The notes: generated by a model not told the origin, from the letters alone. Counted from the first letter of the stretch, positions 1-8,898 are shown. The stretch is 64,000 nucleotides of DNA from JBIICI01 sp044238935 (GCA_044238935.1 JBIICI010000001.1:176091-240090), one strand, 5' to 3'. Translations and numbers: made by a program.

Positions 1-25
1 AAAAATACATAAGGGAGATTATAGT

Positions 26-175
26 ATGTATAAAAAATCTACAGATTATTTAGTGAACGCGTTTAAAGAGGGTGTGCATAGCGATATTTTAGACAAATTG
101 TCTGATAATCCTACTGTAGCGGCATTAGGGGGAATTACGACTGTTGCCTTAGTTGCTCTTGCTCTTATGTACTAA
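26..175 (+). CDS. 49-residue small membrane protein of unknown function
   Basis: A short open frame with a good ribosome binding site (AAGGGAG, about 8 bases before the ATG). It encodes 49 residues: a polar, charged first half (about residues 1-28) and a hydrophobic C-terminal segment rich in Ala, Leu and Val (about residues 33-48) ending in Met-Tyr. This is what a tail-anchored single-pass peptide looks like. I do not recognise a family. It is followed by a weak inverted repeat and then by another gene of unknown function on the same strand. The reading frame and SD make it likely to be real, but the function is unknown. Confidence 0.6.
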   Translation: MYKKSTDYLVNAFKEGVHSDILDKLSDNPTVAALGGITTVALVALALMY

Positions 176-210
176 AAATAAAATCATCATTCAGTATTTG
201 TTAAAAAAGA

Positions 211-239
211 TCCCTTATGATAGGGAAACAATTAAGGGA
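211..239 (+). terminator. possible intrinsic terminator after the 49-residue gene
   Basis: A 7-bp inverted repeat (TCCCTTA ... TAAGGGA) with a 15-base loop. The downstream plus-strand sequence is T-rich but not a clean T tract. On the minus strand the stem is followed directly by TCTTTTTT. A weak, possibly bidirectional terminator. Confidence 0.3.
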
Positions 240-268
240 CTTATATTTTTTAAAAAGGTTTTTACAAC

Positions 269-889
269 ATGTATCATGACAATCAATGGACACAGGTGCA
301 AGGCGATCAATTAAAGGGGTTTTTGTCCCAAGTTGAGCCTATTGACGGCAATCGCAACACAAGTTTAGAAACAACACAGGTTCATTGGCGTGTGTTGCCC
401 TTTTATGAAGGAGTCGCACTAATTCGGGTCAAGGACACATCATGGGTACCGTCCAATTTATATGTTTATTACTTAACGATCCAAGGCGAATTATATCGTT
501 TGGACGGGGCATCTTTACCGATTCATCAAGTCAATCAAAAAGAAGTGATTCGATTGAATGATGACACTGTTTTAGATTACCTCCGATTCTTCTGTTATTT
601 TGTTCGCGGTGCGGATGGTCCTTTTTTAATTGTAGATGATCTGAATAACCCCCATCTGCCAAAAGATATGGATGCAAAAACCAGAAAAGCCATTGAAGGC
701 ACGGTTCGGGAAGCCAGTATTGAAAGCAAAGATCCCAATGGAAATTATCTGTGTGAAGGGATTGTGTATTACCATGATTCTTTGTTTATTGCCCGATTTG
801 TTGTCCAAACAACGGGGATTATTGAGATGTTAGAGGATCAACCTGTTGCCCAAGGCTTAGCGGATAAAATCGACTCACCGATTCGATAA
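269..889 (+). CDS. hypothetical protein, 206 residues
   Basis: A soluble-looking protein without signal peptide or membrane segment. The ATG has an SD-like AAAAAGG about 9 bases upstream. The sequence mixes beta-strand-like hydrophobic stretches (for example HWRVLPFYEGVALIRV near residue 40) and acidic loops. The middle part (about residues 95-130) is aromatic and acidic (YLRFFCYFVRGADGPFLIVDD). I do not recognise a domain and assign no function. It is followed by a strong terminator hairpin, so it probably ends its own transcription unit. Confidence 0.75.
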   Translation: MYHDNQWTQVQGDQLKGFLSQVEPIDGNRNTSLETTQVHWRVLPFYEGVALIRVKDTSWVPSNLYVYYLTIQGELYRLDGASLPIHQVNQKEVIRLNDDTVLDYLRFFCYFVRGADGPFLIVDDLNNPHLPKDMDAKTRKAIEGTVREASIESKDPNGNYLCEGIVYYHDSLFIARFVVQTTGIIEMLEDQPVAQGLADKIDSPIR

Positions 890-936
890 AAATACAAAAA
901 TTATTTTCGATTGTTTTTTTCTGATAGTCACTGTAA

Positions 937-975
937 AACCTTTCTTTATATATATTTATAAAGAAAGGTTTTTTC
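937..975 (+). terminator. strong intrinsic terminator overlapping the next gene's ribosome binding site
   Basis: A perfect 14-bp stem (AACCTTTCTTTATA / TATAAAGAAAGGTT) with a 6-base loop is followed by a run of six Ts. It ends two bases before the ATG at 978. The only SD-like sequence for that ATG (AAAGG) lies in the 3' arm of the stem, so the hairpin would also hide the ribosome binding site. Confidence 0.75.
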
Positions 976-977
976 TT

Positions 978-1838
978 ATGAATCGCGCGATTGTTTTTCT
1001 TCTTTTTGTTTTTTGCCTGTTGCCTGTTGAGACAGCAAAGGCGGCTGCAATTGTTTCAGAAGAGGGGCAATATGTTGTCGTGAGTGGTGTTCATGTTCAA
1101 GACTCAGCAAAAGATGCGACCATTGCACGCAACCAAGCCTTTGACAAAGGTTTACAACAAGCCATCCAAGCCATTGCGCAACAAAAAATTCCTGCCACAG
1201 CCCAAGCGCAATTTAAATCTCCCTCTGTTGCCGCATTGACCAATATGGTGGCTGATTTTGAAACTCAATCCGAAAAATCATCTGCGACGCATTATATGGC
1301 TGATTTTACCTTTCGTTTTTACAAAAAACAGATTTTAGGAATCCTGCCCGCAGGATCATTCCAACAACCTGCCCCTGCGTCAGACATGACAAGCGCAGCT
1401 TTGCCAAGCACAGAAGGGGTGGATAATTCAGATTTATCGAATATTGCGGATCAGATTTCTGCGGATGTTCAAAAATCTGTGCAGCAAAACAACGCCCCAT
1501 CCCAAACACAACCATCTGTATCGAATGTCACAAATAATTTAATACCCAAAACAGTTCCACCCTTGGCAATGGGGTCAACAACACAGATGCAAAATTTCCA
1601 ATTAATCGTTCAATATCAAAATTTACCACAATGGCTGTATTTGCAACAAAAATTGAAGAATTTAACAGGCGTTTCAAACCTAACCCCTTATCAAATCCAA
1701 ACAACGCAATCTGTGCTGCGGATAGATTATTTAGGATCATCGCCAATGTTACAAACCATGCTGCAGAAAAATGGCTTTGATATTATCCCACAAACACCAG
1801 TGAATCCATCATTGATTATAATTAAGGGGCGTGGCTAA
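978..1838 (+). CDS. DUF2066-like exported protein upstream of hdaA
   Basis: A 286-residue protein with a clear Sec signal peptide (basic start, hydrophobic core at residues 4-16, probable cleavage after the Ala-Lys-Ala near residue 22). The mature N-terminus (about residues 30-85) has the pattern seen in DUF2066 proteins: an exported domain with a repeated A-R-x-x-A-x-x-x-G-L helix. The middle is Ser/Gln/Asn-rich and low in complexity. The end (about 200-286) looks like a second small alpha/beta domain. It lies 5 bases before hdaA, a gene order I recall from other alphaproteobacteria. The start is fixed by the signal peptide even though its SD lies in a terminator hairpin. The family call is from memory of the pattern and is moderate. 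Confidence 0.65.
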   Translation: MNRAIVFLLFVFCLLPVETAKAAAIVSEEGQYVVVSGVHVQDSAKDATIARNQAFDKGLQQAIQAIAQQKIPATAQAQFKSPSVAALTNMVADFETQSEKSSATHYMADFTFRFYKKQILGILPAGSFQQPAPASDMTSAALPSTEGVDNSDLSNIADQISADVQKSVQQNNAPSQTQPSVSNVTNNLIPKTVPPLAMGSTTQMQNFQLIVQYQNLPQWLYLQQKLKNLTGVSNLTPYQIQTTQSVLRIDYLGSSPMLQTMLQKNGFDIIPQTPVNPSLIIIKGRG

Positions 1839-1843
1839 ATCTT

Positions 1844-2575
1844 ATGCATACACCGATGGTGTCACAGCTTGCCTTGGATTTAGAAACGCGCCCATCCCTA
1901 ACGCGCGATGATTTTATTGTGAGTGCCGAAAATCAATCGGCTGTTTATTTTATTGATGAATGGCCAAACTGGCAACAAAATCACCGTGCTCATGGCTTAG
2001 TTTTATGGGGCGAACGGGGATGTGGAAAATCGCATTTGGCGCATTTATGGCAGGAAAAATCAGGGGCACTGTCTGTTCATAATCTTGATCTTAATATCAC
2101 AGATAAAGATAATCTTGTTCAGCAATTCCAAGGATTTCATTTATGGGTTGATCATGCGGATTTATGGATTGGGGATTTAGAAACGGAAACATTTTTGTTT
2201 CATTTATACAATCAATCACAGCAAACGGGGCATAATATTGTTTTGACCATGCGTTCGAATCCTATGAATTTGGGGTTTTTACTCCCTGATTTAGGCTCTA
2301 GGCTGCGGGGATTGCCTGCTTTTTATATTCAGCCGCCCTCAGATGAGTTGCTGCAGGCCATCTTAATGAAATTAATGAATGACCGACAATTAATGGTGAA
2401 TCCTGAAATGATCCATTATTTATTGCCGCGCATGGATCGTTCCTTTGCGGCAGCGCAATCTTTGGTTAAGGCCATTGATGAATATTCTTTGGCGCACCAT
2501 CGCAAAATCACCATTCCGCTTTTGCGTGATGTTTTGTATAATGCCTATAAAGATGAATCCCCATTTACAGGGTAG
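1844..2575 (+). CDS. hdaA: HdaA, DnaA-related regulator of replication initiation
   Basis: A 243-residue AAA+ protein lacking DnaA's DNA-binding domain, the usual Hda form. Residues 8-13 (QLALDL) match the beta-clamp-binding motif at the N-terminus of Hda. Residues 56-63 (GERGCGKS) form the Walker A loop, and the Walker B position reads LWVDHADLW, degenerate as in many Hda proteins. C-terminal helices include the sensor II region. In the family, Hda bound to the sliding clamp stimulates ATP hydrolysis by DnaA and so prevents re-initiation. It starts 5 bases after the DUF2066-like gene and is probably co-transcribed with it. Confidence 0.88.
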   Translation: MHTPMVSQLALDLETRPSLTRDDFIVSAENQSAVYFIDEWPNWQQNHRAHGLVLWGERGCGKSHLAHLWQEKSGALSVHNLDLNITDKDNLVQQFQGFHLWVDHADLWIGDLETETFLFHLYNQSQQTGHNIVLTMRSNPMNLGFLLPDLGSRLRGLPAFYIQPPSDELLQAILMKLMNDRQLMVNPEMIHYLLPRMDRSFAAAQSLVKAIDEYSLAHHRKITIPLLRDVLYNAYKDESPFTG

Positions 2576-2629
2576 CTAAATTTTCGTATCCTACATATAA
2601 ACATATAAGCCTAAATCAAATGAGATAAT

Positions 2630-3334
2630 ATGATGTCCAAACAAGCACTGCAACAGCCCTTAGCGATCAATGTCATGAACCAAAATATGGTGGATAGCCA
2701 AATCAAAACCAATGGCGTTCACGAAGAAAAATTATTGGATGCATTTTTATCTGTGCCACGTTGTGCCTTTATCCCTGATGCTGCGCGTGCTGCTCAGGCC
2801 TATGTTGATGCGGATTTTCCACTTTATGTGCAGGATAAAGCCCGTTTTTTAATGGAGCCCAGAGTTTTTGCAAAATTAATCCAAGCCGCCAATATCCAGT
2901 CCACAGATAAAATTTTGTGCCTTGGTTGCGGTACGGGATATAGCGCTGCTGTTCTGACGTATTTATCCAACTGTATTTTTGCTGTTGAATCTCGCAACGC
3001 GGATTTAGATTTTGCCAAAACAATCTGGGAAAAATATGGGTATCATGATATTCAGGCCGTGAATGTTGATACGATTGCTGCAGGCTATATCAAAAATGCG
3101 CCTTATCAAGTGATAATTATCGAAGGCACAGTTCCATTTGTCCCAGCCGCTATTTTGGCGCAACTTGCCATCGGCGGCAGATTGGTGACGGTTTTAGATA
3201 ATAAACAATACCCACACCAAGCCGTTATCATTGAGCGTTTTGATCAAGATCACTATGACACAAAACCTTTGTGCGATGCATTTATTTTGCCTTGCCCTGA
3301 ATTCCAAGTGACGGAGTCCCAGTTTTCTTTTTAG
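2630..3334 (+). CDS. protein-L-isoaspartate O-methyltransferase-like protein
   Basis: A 234-residue Rossmann methyltransferase of the PCMT family. SAM motif I is at residues 96-104 (LCLGCGTGY). The N-terminal NMVDSQI (residues 19-25) and the PRCAFIPD segment (43-50) match the family. An E in the ILCLG..AVES strand region fits SAM ribose binding. The family methylates isoaspartyl residues to repair proteins, but the alphaproteobacterial version next to tolC has not, as far as I know, been shown to do this, so substrate remains inferred. It starts with a tandem ATGATG and ends 41 bases before the tolC start, suggesting co-transcription. Confidence 0.8.
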   Translation: MMSKQALQQPLAINVMNQNMVDSQIKTNGVHEEKLLDAFLSVPRCAFIPDAARAAQAYVDADFPLYVQDKARFLMEPRVFAKLIQAANIQSTDKILCLGCGTGYSAAVLTYLSNCIFAVESRNADLDFAKTIWEKYGYHDIQAVNVDTIAAGYIKNAPYQVIIIEGTVPFVPAAILAQLAIGGRLVTVLDNKQYPHQAVIIERFDQDHYDTKPLCDAFILPCPEFQVTESQFSF

Positions 3335-3375
3335 TTTTTTTCTTTCTTAAATCTATGTTTATGGGGCTAAATATC

Positions 3376-4800
3376 ATGAATCGTGCCGTTGGGGTTTTCA
3401 GTTTTGCTGTGTTTATGCTCTTGGCAAATCCTGTTATGGCACAGCCGATTCCTGTCAAAAAAGCTGTTGAAGCCAAACAAAATGAACAGGTGACCTTAGA
3501 TGTTTTAAACGTCATCTATCAGCAACATCCTGACCTAAAGGCAGCGCGTGCGCGGTTCAAAGCGGATTATGAGCGCATTATTCAGGCCTATGGCGGCACA
3601 AGACCGAATATTAATTTAAACGCAAATATTCAAAGCGTTGAAACAGAGGGGAATTTTTTTGGCCCTACTCGGACAAATCCAACGGAAAAAAACTGGGGGG
3701 CGCAAATTAAACAACCTCTGTTCCGTGGGTTTTCCACCTATGCGGATATTCAATCAGCCCAACATTTTGTGTTGGGGCAATTTTATCAATTACAATCAAT
3801 TGAACAAAATATTTTACAACAGGCCATTACGCAAATTTATGAAACCGTTACCAGCGGATATTTAGTCCAAGCCAATCAACAAAATTTAGCCCTGTTAGAA
3901 GAACAGGACCGCGTGACCAAAGCCCGTTTTGATGTGGGGGAAATCAGCCGTACCGATACAGCCCAAGCCACAGCAGCCTTAGAAAGCGCGCGGGCGGATT
4001 TACAAAATGCCATCAGCCAACAAGAAATCGCAATTGCGCATTTAAAACAAATGATTGGCGATGACACAAAGGCCGCTGCCTTGATTCCCTTAGTGCAGAA
4101 AATGGATTTAGATCGATTACAAGCGTTTTTATTACCCATGCCAGAGGGATTGGAAAGTTTGATCCAAGCCGCCGATGATCAGAACCCTGCTATTTTATCG
4201 TCAAGAGCCTATGTGCAGGCGGCAAAATATGATACGCGTAAAATTATCGGCTCGCTTTTACCACAGCTTGATTTGGTCGCCAGTTGGAATAAGACACTGG
4301 ATCCTGCCCCTGGATTGATTGATCAAACCACCAATAAAATTGTGGGTGTCACTGCCACAATGCCGCTTTATGATGGGGGAAATACCTATTCACGCTTGCG
4401 TCAAGCTCATGAAGAAACACAAGCACGGCATTATGATGTCCAAGCCACACAAAACCTTATTCATCGTCAGGTTGAAACGGCATGGAGCGCATGGAAAGCC
4501 GCCCATGCGCAGCTTTTATCACGCAAATCACAATCCGATGCCGCCTTGATTGCGCAACAAAGCATAACAGAAGAACAAAAAAATGGTCTGCGCTCCACCT
4601 TGGATGTTTTGCAAGTCACTCAAAATTCAATTAATGCAAAAACCGCCTATCTTACCGCGCGTAAAGATGAATTGGTTTCTTTTTATCAATTAATGAATCA
4701 ATCTGGATTATTGACCCAAGGAAAATTATCATCGCTGCAATCACAAGCTGAGGATTATATGTGGTCGAAAATTGGGCATATATTAGGTGTAAAGCTCTAA
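3376..4800 (+). CDS. tolC: TolC-family outer membrane efflux protein
   Basis: A 474-residue protein with a signal peptide (MNRAVGVFSFAVFMLL, cleavage near Ala-Gln). It has the internal duplication and long coiled-coil helices of TolC, including the repeated NPT/YSRLRQA-type strand entry segments and Q/A-rich helices. TolC trimers form the outer membrane exit channel for tripartite ABC, MFS and RND exporters and type I secretion. The ATG at 3376 is preferred because it begins directly with the signal peptide. An in-frame ATG at 3355 would add seven residues. The DevCAB-like exporter at 17-20 kb lacks its own outer membrane channel and could use this one, which is inference. Confidence 0.88.
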   Translation: MNRAVGVFSFAVFMLLANPVMAQPIPVKKAVEAKQNEQVTLDVLNVIYQQHPDLKAARARFKADYERIIQAYGGTRPNINLNANIQSVETEGNFFGPTRTNPTEKNWGAQIKQPLFRGFSTYADIQSAQHFVLGQFYQLQSIEQNILQQAITQIYETVTSGYLVQANQQNLALLEEQDRVTKARFDVGEISRTDTAQATAALESARADLQNAISQQEIAIAHLKQMIGDDTKAAALIPLVQKMDLDRLQAFLLPMPEGLESLIQAADDQNPAILSSRAYVQAAKYDTRKIIGSLLPQLDLVASWNKTLDPAPGLIDQTTNKIVGVTATMPLYDGGNTYSRLRQAHEETQARHYDVQATQNLIHRQVETAWSAWKAAHAQLLSRKSQSDAALIAQQSITEEQKNGLRSTLDVLQVTQNSINAKTAYLTARKDELVSFYQLMNQSGLLTQGKLSSLQSQAEDYMWSKIGHILGVKL

Positions 4801-4958
4801 CGTAAAAAATATGAAAATATTTTAACAATCTTATCCTCAAGAACATCATCCGCTTTTGATAAATTCCTGTTGTCACGAGGGGTTTTATCGTTTACTGTTG
4901 TGATTGTACGGTTTTTTGTACGCATTATTGATCTTATAAACCTCTTAATCTATTGCCT

Positions 4959-5579
4959 ATGTCAGATATTGATCAAGATCCTTCTATCGAAGAAATTCTT
5001 GCCTCTATTCGCCAGATCATCTCTGATGATGAGGACGAAACCCCTGCGGCTGCCGATAGCGCCGAACAAATTTTAGAGCAAGATGATATTGATGAGGTCA
5101 TGGAACTTACCAACCGTGTCGAAGACATGCCAACCCATGTCAGTGCCGATGATTTGGATGCGCTTTTTGATGATCCCATGCCTGTAGTCTCTGATCCAGC
5201 CCCCATTATCGAAGAGGATATTATTATTGATTTAGTGGAGGAGGAAGAGGTCTTTGCTGACCCTGTCGCCCCTGAGGTTATTCCCGAAGTCATTCCTGCC
5301 GTGATCGCGCCGATCATGACTGAATCCGCACCTCAAGCCGCATCTCAGAATATACCGGATGAAATTCTTACACCGATTGCACGGGCGGCGGTTGAAAATG
5401 CCTATGCGGCGCTTTCGCGCAATACACCGATTCACCATGCCGCAGGCACAACATTGGAAGATATTGTGCGCAGCCTTTTAAATCCCATGCTACGTCAATG
5501 GCTTGACTCTCATTTGCCCCCATTAATTGAAAAGATTGTCCGTGAAGAGCTGGGAAAAATTGCGCAAAAAAATCTTTAA
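4959..5579 (+). CDS. popZ: PopZ-like polar organising protein (DUF2497)
   Basis: A 206-residue protein with the PopZ layout. It has a short conserved N-terminal helix (DPSIEEILASIRQIISDD), an acidic, Pro/Val-rich disordered middle (about residues 20-125), and a helical C-terminus (about 130-206) with the conserved LEDIVRSLLNPMLRQWLD pattern. In Caulobacter PopZ self-assembles at the cell poles and anchors ParB-parS and signalling proteins: the C-terminus multimerises and the N-terminal helix binds clients. The ATG at 4959 is used because the conserved helix starts there. In many alphaproteobacteria valS follows. Here the next gene is a SCO-type protein. Confidence 0.88.
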   Translation: MSDIDQDPSIEEILASIRQIISDDEDETPAAADSAEQILEQDDIDEVMELTNRVEDMPTHVSADDLDALFDDPMPVVSDPAPIIEEDIIIDLVEEEEVFADPVAPEVIPEVIPAVIAPIMTESAPQAASQNIPDEILTPIARAAVENAYAALSRNTPIHHAAGTTLEDIVRSLLNPMLRQWLDSHLPPLIEKIVREELGKIAQKNL

Positions 5580-5661
5580 ACAAATACATCGCTTGAATCC
5601 TCAATATCCGCCCCTATATTAATCAATATTATATCAATTTATTTTAAAGGAGACTCTTATA

Positions 5662-6327
5662 ATGTCAAAAAAGATTCTGCTGATTCTGTCTGTATTTTTA
5701 TTCCTTGCCATCATGTTTGCCTTTAGCAACTATAATAACAGCTTTGATAAAAATGGCCATCAAACACAAACAATTGCGGCCGAAACAAAAAAAACAACTG
5801 TTCAAAAACAGAATTTTGATGGAGCAAAAATCGGGGGTGCATTTCAATTGGTTGACCATCATGGAAAGCCCGTCACACAAGATATTTTGAAAGATCATTA
5901 TTCTTTTATCTATTTTGGCTTTTCACATTGTCCAATGATTTGTCCAACGGAATTGGGGAAAATTGCGCTGGTGATGGACGGGATTCAAAATGATGATATT
6001 CATAACCAATTTCAATCTATTTTTATAACTGTTGACCCTGATCGTGACACACCAGCTGTTTTAAAAGAATATGTGGAAGGGTTCCATCCTGAGATGATCG
6101 GATTGACAGGAACAAAAGATCAGATTGAGATGGTCAAACAAGCCTATAAAACCTATGCGGCAAAGGCGGAAAATCAGAAAGATTCAGGGAATAAAGCCGA
6201 AAATTATAATGTGGATCATTCCTCTTTTATTTACCTGATGAAACCTGATGGTACGATTGAGGCATTGTTTAAGAACACAGATAACGCGGATTATATCATT
6301 CAATATATCAAAGATCATATCTTATGA
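5662..6327 (+). CDS. SCO1/SenC-family copper chaperone
   Basis: A 221-residue thioredoxin-fold protein anchored by an N-terminal membrane segment (about residues 4-21). The copper ligands of the family are present: C90 and C94 in CPMIC, and H186 in VDHSSF. The VDPDRDTP loop (about residues 124-131) is also typical. SCO proteins deliver or reduce copper for the CuA site of cytochrome c oxidase at the periplasmic face. The start has a strong SD (AAAGGAG). No oxidase gene is in the window. Confidence 0.9.
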   Translation: MSKKILLILSVFLFLAIMFAFSNYNNSFDKNGHQTQTIAAETKKTTVQKQNFDGAKIGGAFQLVDHHGKPVTQDILKDHYSFIYFGFSHCPMICPTELGKIALVMDGIQNDDIHNQFQSIFITVDPDRDTPAVLKEYVEGFHPEMIGLTGTKDQIEMVKQAYKTYAAKAENQKDSGNKAENYNVDHSSFIYLMKPDGTIEALFKNTDNADYIIQYIKDHIL

Positions 6328-6341
6328 TCGCCCTTTTCCTG

Positions 6342-6380
6342 CCCTAATTATCTGCGTATGATGTATGGATTAGGGTTTTT
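6342..6380 (+). terminator. intrinsic terminator between SCO gene and chvI
   Basis: A 7-bp stem (CCCTAAT ... ATTAGGG) with a 20-base loop is followed by five Ts. It lies after the SCO stop codon and before the chvI ribosome binding site (AAAAGGAT). Confidence 0.5.
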
Positions 6381-6406
6381 ACAATCAAGGACAAAAGGAT
6401 AAATCT

Positions 6407-7159
6407 ATGCCAAAAACACAAATTGTATTGGTTGATGATGATCAAAACATTACCTTATCTGTTTCAATGATGTTAGAGGCCGAAGGATATGAGGTTCGAA
6501 CATACAAAGACGGTGAAGAAGGGTATAAAGGCATCATGCAAAATATCCCTGATCTGGCTGTATTGGATATAAAAATGCCGCGTATGGATGGAATGGAGCT
6601 CTTAACGCGTCTGCGTGAAAAATCAACAGTCCCCGTGATTTTCCTAACGTCAAAAGATGATGAAATTGACGAAGTTTTGGGCTTACGCGTGGGGGCGGAT
6701 GATTACATTACCAAACCTTTTTCACAGCGTTTATTGATTGAACGGATTCGCGTTTTATTGCGTCGCGAAGCCATGCGTAAAAAAGCAATCCAAGAAAGCA
6801 TTGTGCAAAATTCAAAAGATTCCGCCAGTGAAACGGTTAATGAAAAAAGCGAACATGTCATGATCCGTGGATCATTAAAAATGGATGATGATCGTCATAT
6901 TTGTATTTGGAAAAATGAAGTTGTGAATCTGACGGTGACTGAATATTTATTGCTCAAAACCTTGGCGCAACGCCCCGGTCATGTTAAAAATCGGGATCAG
7001 CTGATTGATATGGCCTATGGTGAGAGCATCTATGTTGATGATCGTACCATTGATTCCCATATCAAACGTATCCGCAAAAAATTCCGTACAAAGGATAAGG
7101 AATTCAACCAAATTGAAACATTATACGGTGTTGGATATAAATATAAAGAAGAAGGATAG
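6407..7159 (+). CDS. chvI: ChvI-like OmpR-family response regulator
   Basis: A 250-residue regulator with a receiver domain (residues 1-120) and a winged-helix DNA-binding domain (about 150-248). The acidic pocket is D10-D11-D12, the phospho-acceptor is D54 (LDIKMPRMDG), and the conserved Lys is in YITKPF. The output domain has the typical RDQLIDMAYGESIYVDDRTIDSHIKR-type helices. The ChvG/ChvI system governs acid and envelope-stress responses in alphaproteobacteria. The sensor kinase gene follows directly, so the two probably form an operon. The linker (about 120-150) is longer than usual and polar. Confidence 0.88.
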   Translation: MPKTQIVLVDDDQNITLSVSMMLEAEGYEVRTYKDGEEGYKGIMQNIPDLAVLDIKMPRMDGMELLTRLREKSTVPVIFLTSKDDEIDEVLGLRVGADDYITKPFSQRLLIERIRVLLRREAMRKKAIQESIVQNSKDSASETVNEKSEHVMIRGSLKMDDDRHICIWKNEVVNLTVTEYLLLKTLAQRPGHVKNRDQLIDMAYGESIYVDDRTIDSHIKRIRKKFRTKDKEFNQIETLYGVGYKYKEEG

Positions 7160-7266
7160 TCCTTATTTTTCTGCGTTTAAAAAAAACATCCTTTCGACCT
7201 TCATTCCATGCACCGTTCAAAGCGCCTGCGTTTAAATTTACGCGTCTATCCATCACCATTTTAAGC

Positions 7267-8898
7267 GTGAATTTAATCCCCTTAATTGCACTGGTGATTG
7301 GGTTTTTATATTTGGGGCAATATCGCGAAAGCTTGATTGCAGCAGAATTACAAACTTTACGCGCCCAAGCCCAACTTTATGCGGGTGCTATTGCCGAAGG
7401 GGCAGTGCGTCCTGCGGCAACGACACGATTATTTTTTACCGAAGATGATCATGATGCTGATCATGAAAAAGAACAATTAATCCCCGACCTATCCCGTCGT
7501 ATGATCCGACGACTGGCAAGGGTTACAGAAGGCCGCACGCGATTATATGATCAACGTGGCTATTTATTGGGGGATACCCATGAATTAAGAGGCCCTGATG
7601 GCATTATTGAAGTTGCAGCGCTTGATCCGCTTGATTCTGAAATGGTCTGGCATGAACGATTAAAAGTCCATGTAGCGCGATGGTTAGATCGCTTATTTTT
7701 TCAACCCGATTTGCCCTTATTCCCGAGTATGGATAGCTCTCATGCGTTTCAATTCCCCGATGTTTACCATGCCATGAATGGAAAAGTAAGCTCTAGCGCG
7801 TGGTTAGGCGATGATGGCGCGCTAATTCTAACCGTGGCGGCGCCTGTACAAAAAGTACGCAAGGTCATGGGGGTTGTTTTATTAACTTTACCCGGCAATA
7901 AAATTGAGGCGGATATTGGACATGTACGATTGAATATTTTGTTCCTATCCGCGTTGGCGCTGATTATTACCGTGATTTTGTCATTATATTTAGGCAGTGT
8001 GATTGCATCGCCCTTAAAAAAACTTGCTACGGCTGCCTATGGTATTGGGGCGATGGGTGTTCGTCGTCAGGATGATCAACAAATTAAAATCCCTGATCTT
8101 TCCCATCGTCGTGATGAAATTGGCGCTTTATCCGTTGCTTTACGCGATATGACACAGGCTTTATGGGATAGGATGGATTCCATTGAACGCTTTGCTGCTG
8201 ATGTTGCGCATGAATTAAAAAACCCCTTAACATCCTTACGCAGTGCGGTTGAAACGGCCTTATTATTGGATGATCCCAAAAAGAAAGAAAAATTGATGGA
8301 TGTTATTTTACATGATATTCAACGATTAGATCGATTAATTAGCGATATTTCAAATGCATCGCGCTTAGATGCAGAATTATCGCGTTCCTCTATGCATGCA
8401 ATGAATTTAATTGATTTGTTACAAAATTTAATTGATGCCTATCGATCCCCCTTAGATCGTTTAAAGGGAGAAAACGCAAATCATATCAAGGATGATCAAT
8501 TTAATATCCGCCTGAATTATACAGAAACAGACCCCTTAATCATTACAGGCAATAGCGATCGATTAGGACAAGTTTTCCAAAATCTGATTAGCAATGCGTT
8601 GTCATTTTCACCTAAAAATGGGGTTGTCACTATTCATGTTCGCCAAGATAAAAATATCGTTCAGATTAAGGTTGAGGATGAAGGCGTTGGGATTCCAGAG
8701 GCAAAATTAGAAACAATTTTTGAGCGTTTTTATTCTGAACGCCCCCAAAGTGAATCTTTTGGAAATCATTCAGGCCTTGGTCTGTCTATTGCACGGCAAA
8801 TTATCACCGCACATGGCGGTCAGATTTTTGCTGAGAATATCAAAGATGCCGATCAAAAAATCAAAGGATCAATTTTTACTGTTTTATTGCCTGTTTAA
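7267..8898 (+). CDS. chvG: ChvG-like sensor histidine kinase (true start probably upstream)
   Basis: A membrane-bound histidine kinase: TM1 at the N-terminus, a periplasmic sensor of about 200 residues, a second TM (LFLSALALIITVILSLYLG), a HAMP segment, an H-box (ADVAHELKNPLTSLR), and N, G1 and G2 boxes (NLISNALSF, DEGVGIP, GLGLSIA). It partners the adjacent response regulator. The coordinates use the first canonical start, GTG 7267, but this lacks an SD and cuts off the conserved basic TRLSITILSVN segment, which is open in frame back to the chvI stop. An ATT at 7165 with AAGGA 8 bases upstream, or ATG 7208 followed by a -1 slippery heptamer, would supply the N-terminus (see findings). The 3' end overlaps the convergent M16 gene by 23 bases. 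Confidence 0.85.
   Translation: MNLIPLIALVIGFLYLGQYRESLIAAELQTLRAQAQLYAGAIAEGAVRPAATTRLFFTEDDHDADHEKEQLIPDLSRRMIRRLARVTEGRTRLYDQRGYLLGDTHELRGPDGIIEVAALDPLDSEMVWHERLKVHVARWLDRLFFQPDLPLFPSMDSSHAFQFPDVYHAMNGKVSSSAWLGDDGALILTVAAPVQKVRKVMGVVLLTLPGNKIEADIGHVRLNILFLSALALIITVILSLYLGSVIASPLKKLATAAYGIGAMGVRRQDDQQIKIPDLSHRRDEIGALSVALRDMTQALWDRMDSIERFAADVAHELKNPLTSLRSAVETALLLDDPKKKEKLMDVILHDIQRLDRLISDISNASRLDAELSRSSMHAMNLIDLLQNLIDAYRSPLDRLKGENANHIKDDQFNIRLNYTETDPLIITGNSDRLGQVFQNLISNALSFSPKNGVVTIHVRQDKNIVQIKVEDEGVGIPEAKLETIFERFYSERPQSESFGNHSGLGLSIARQIITAHGGQIFAENIKDADQKIKGSIFTVLLPV

Noticed and set aside
2252..2262. A tRNA T-loop-like GTTCGAATCC
   Set aside because: It lies inside hdaA in frame with conserved residues, and no acceptor stem or anticodon arm surrounds it.
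4973..5317. A Ser-rich 114-codon frame on the minus strand
   Set aside because: It is the mirror of popZ's acidic codons (GAT/GAA/GAG) and has no SD or family resemblance.
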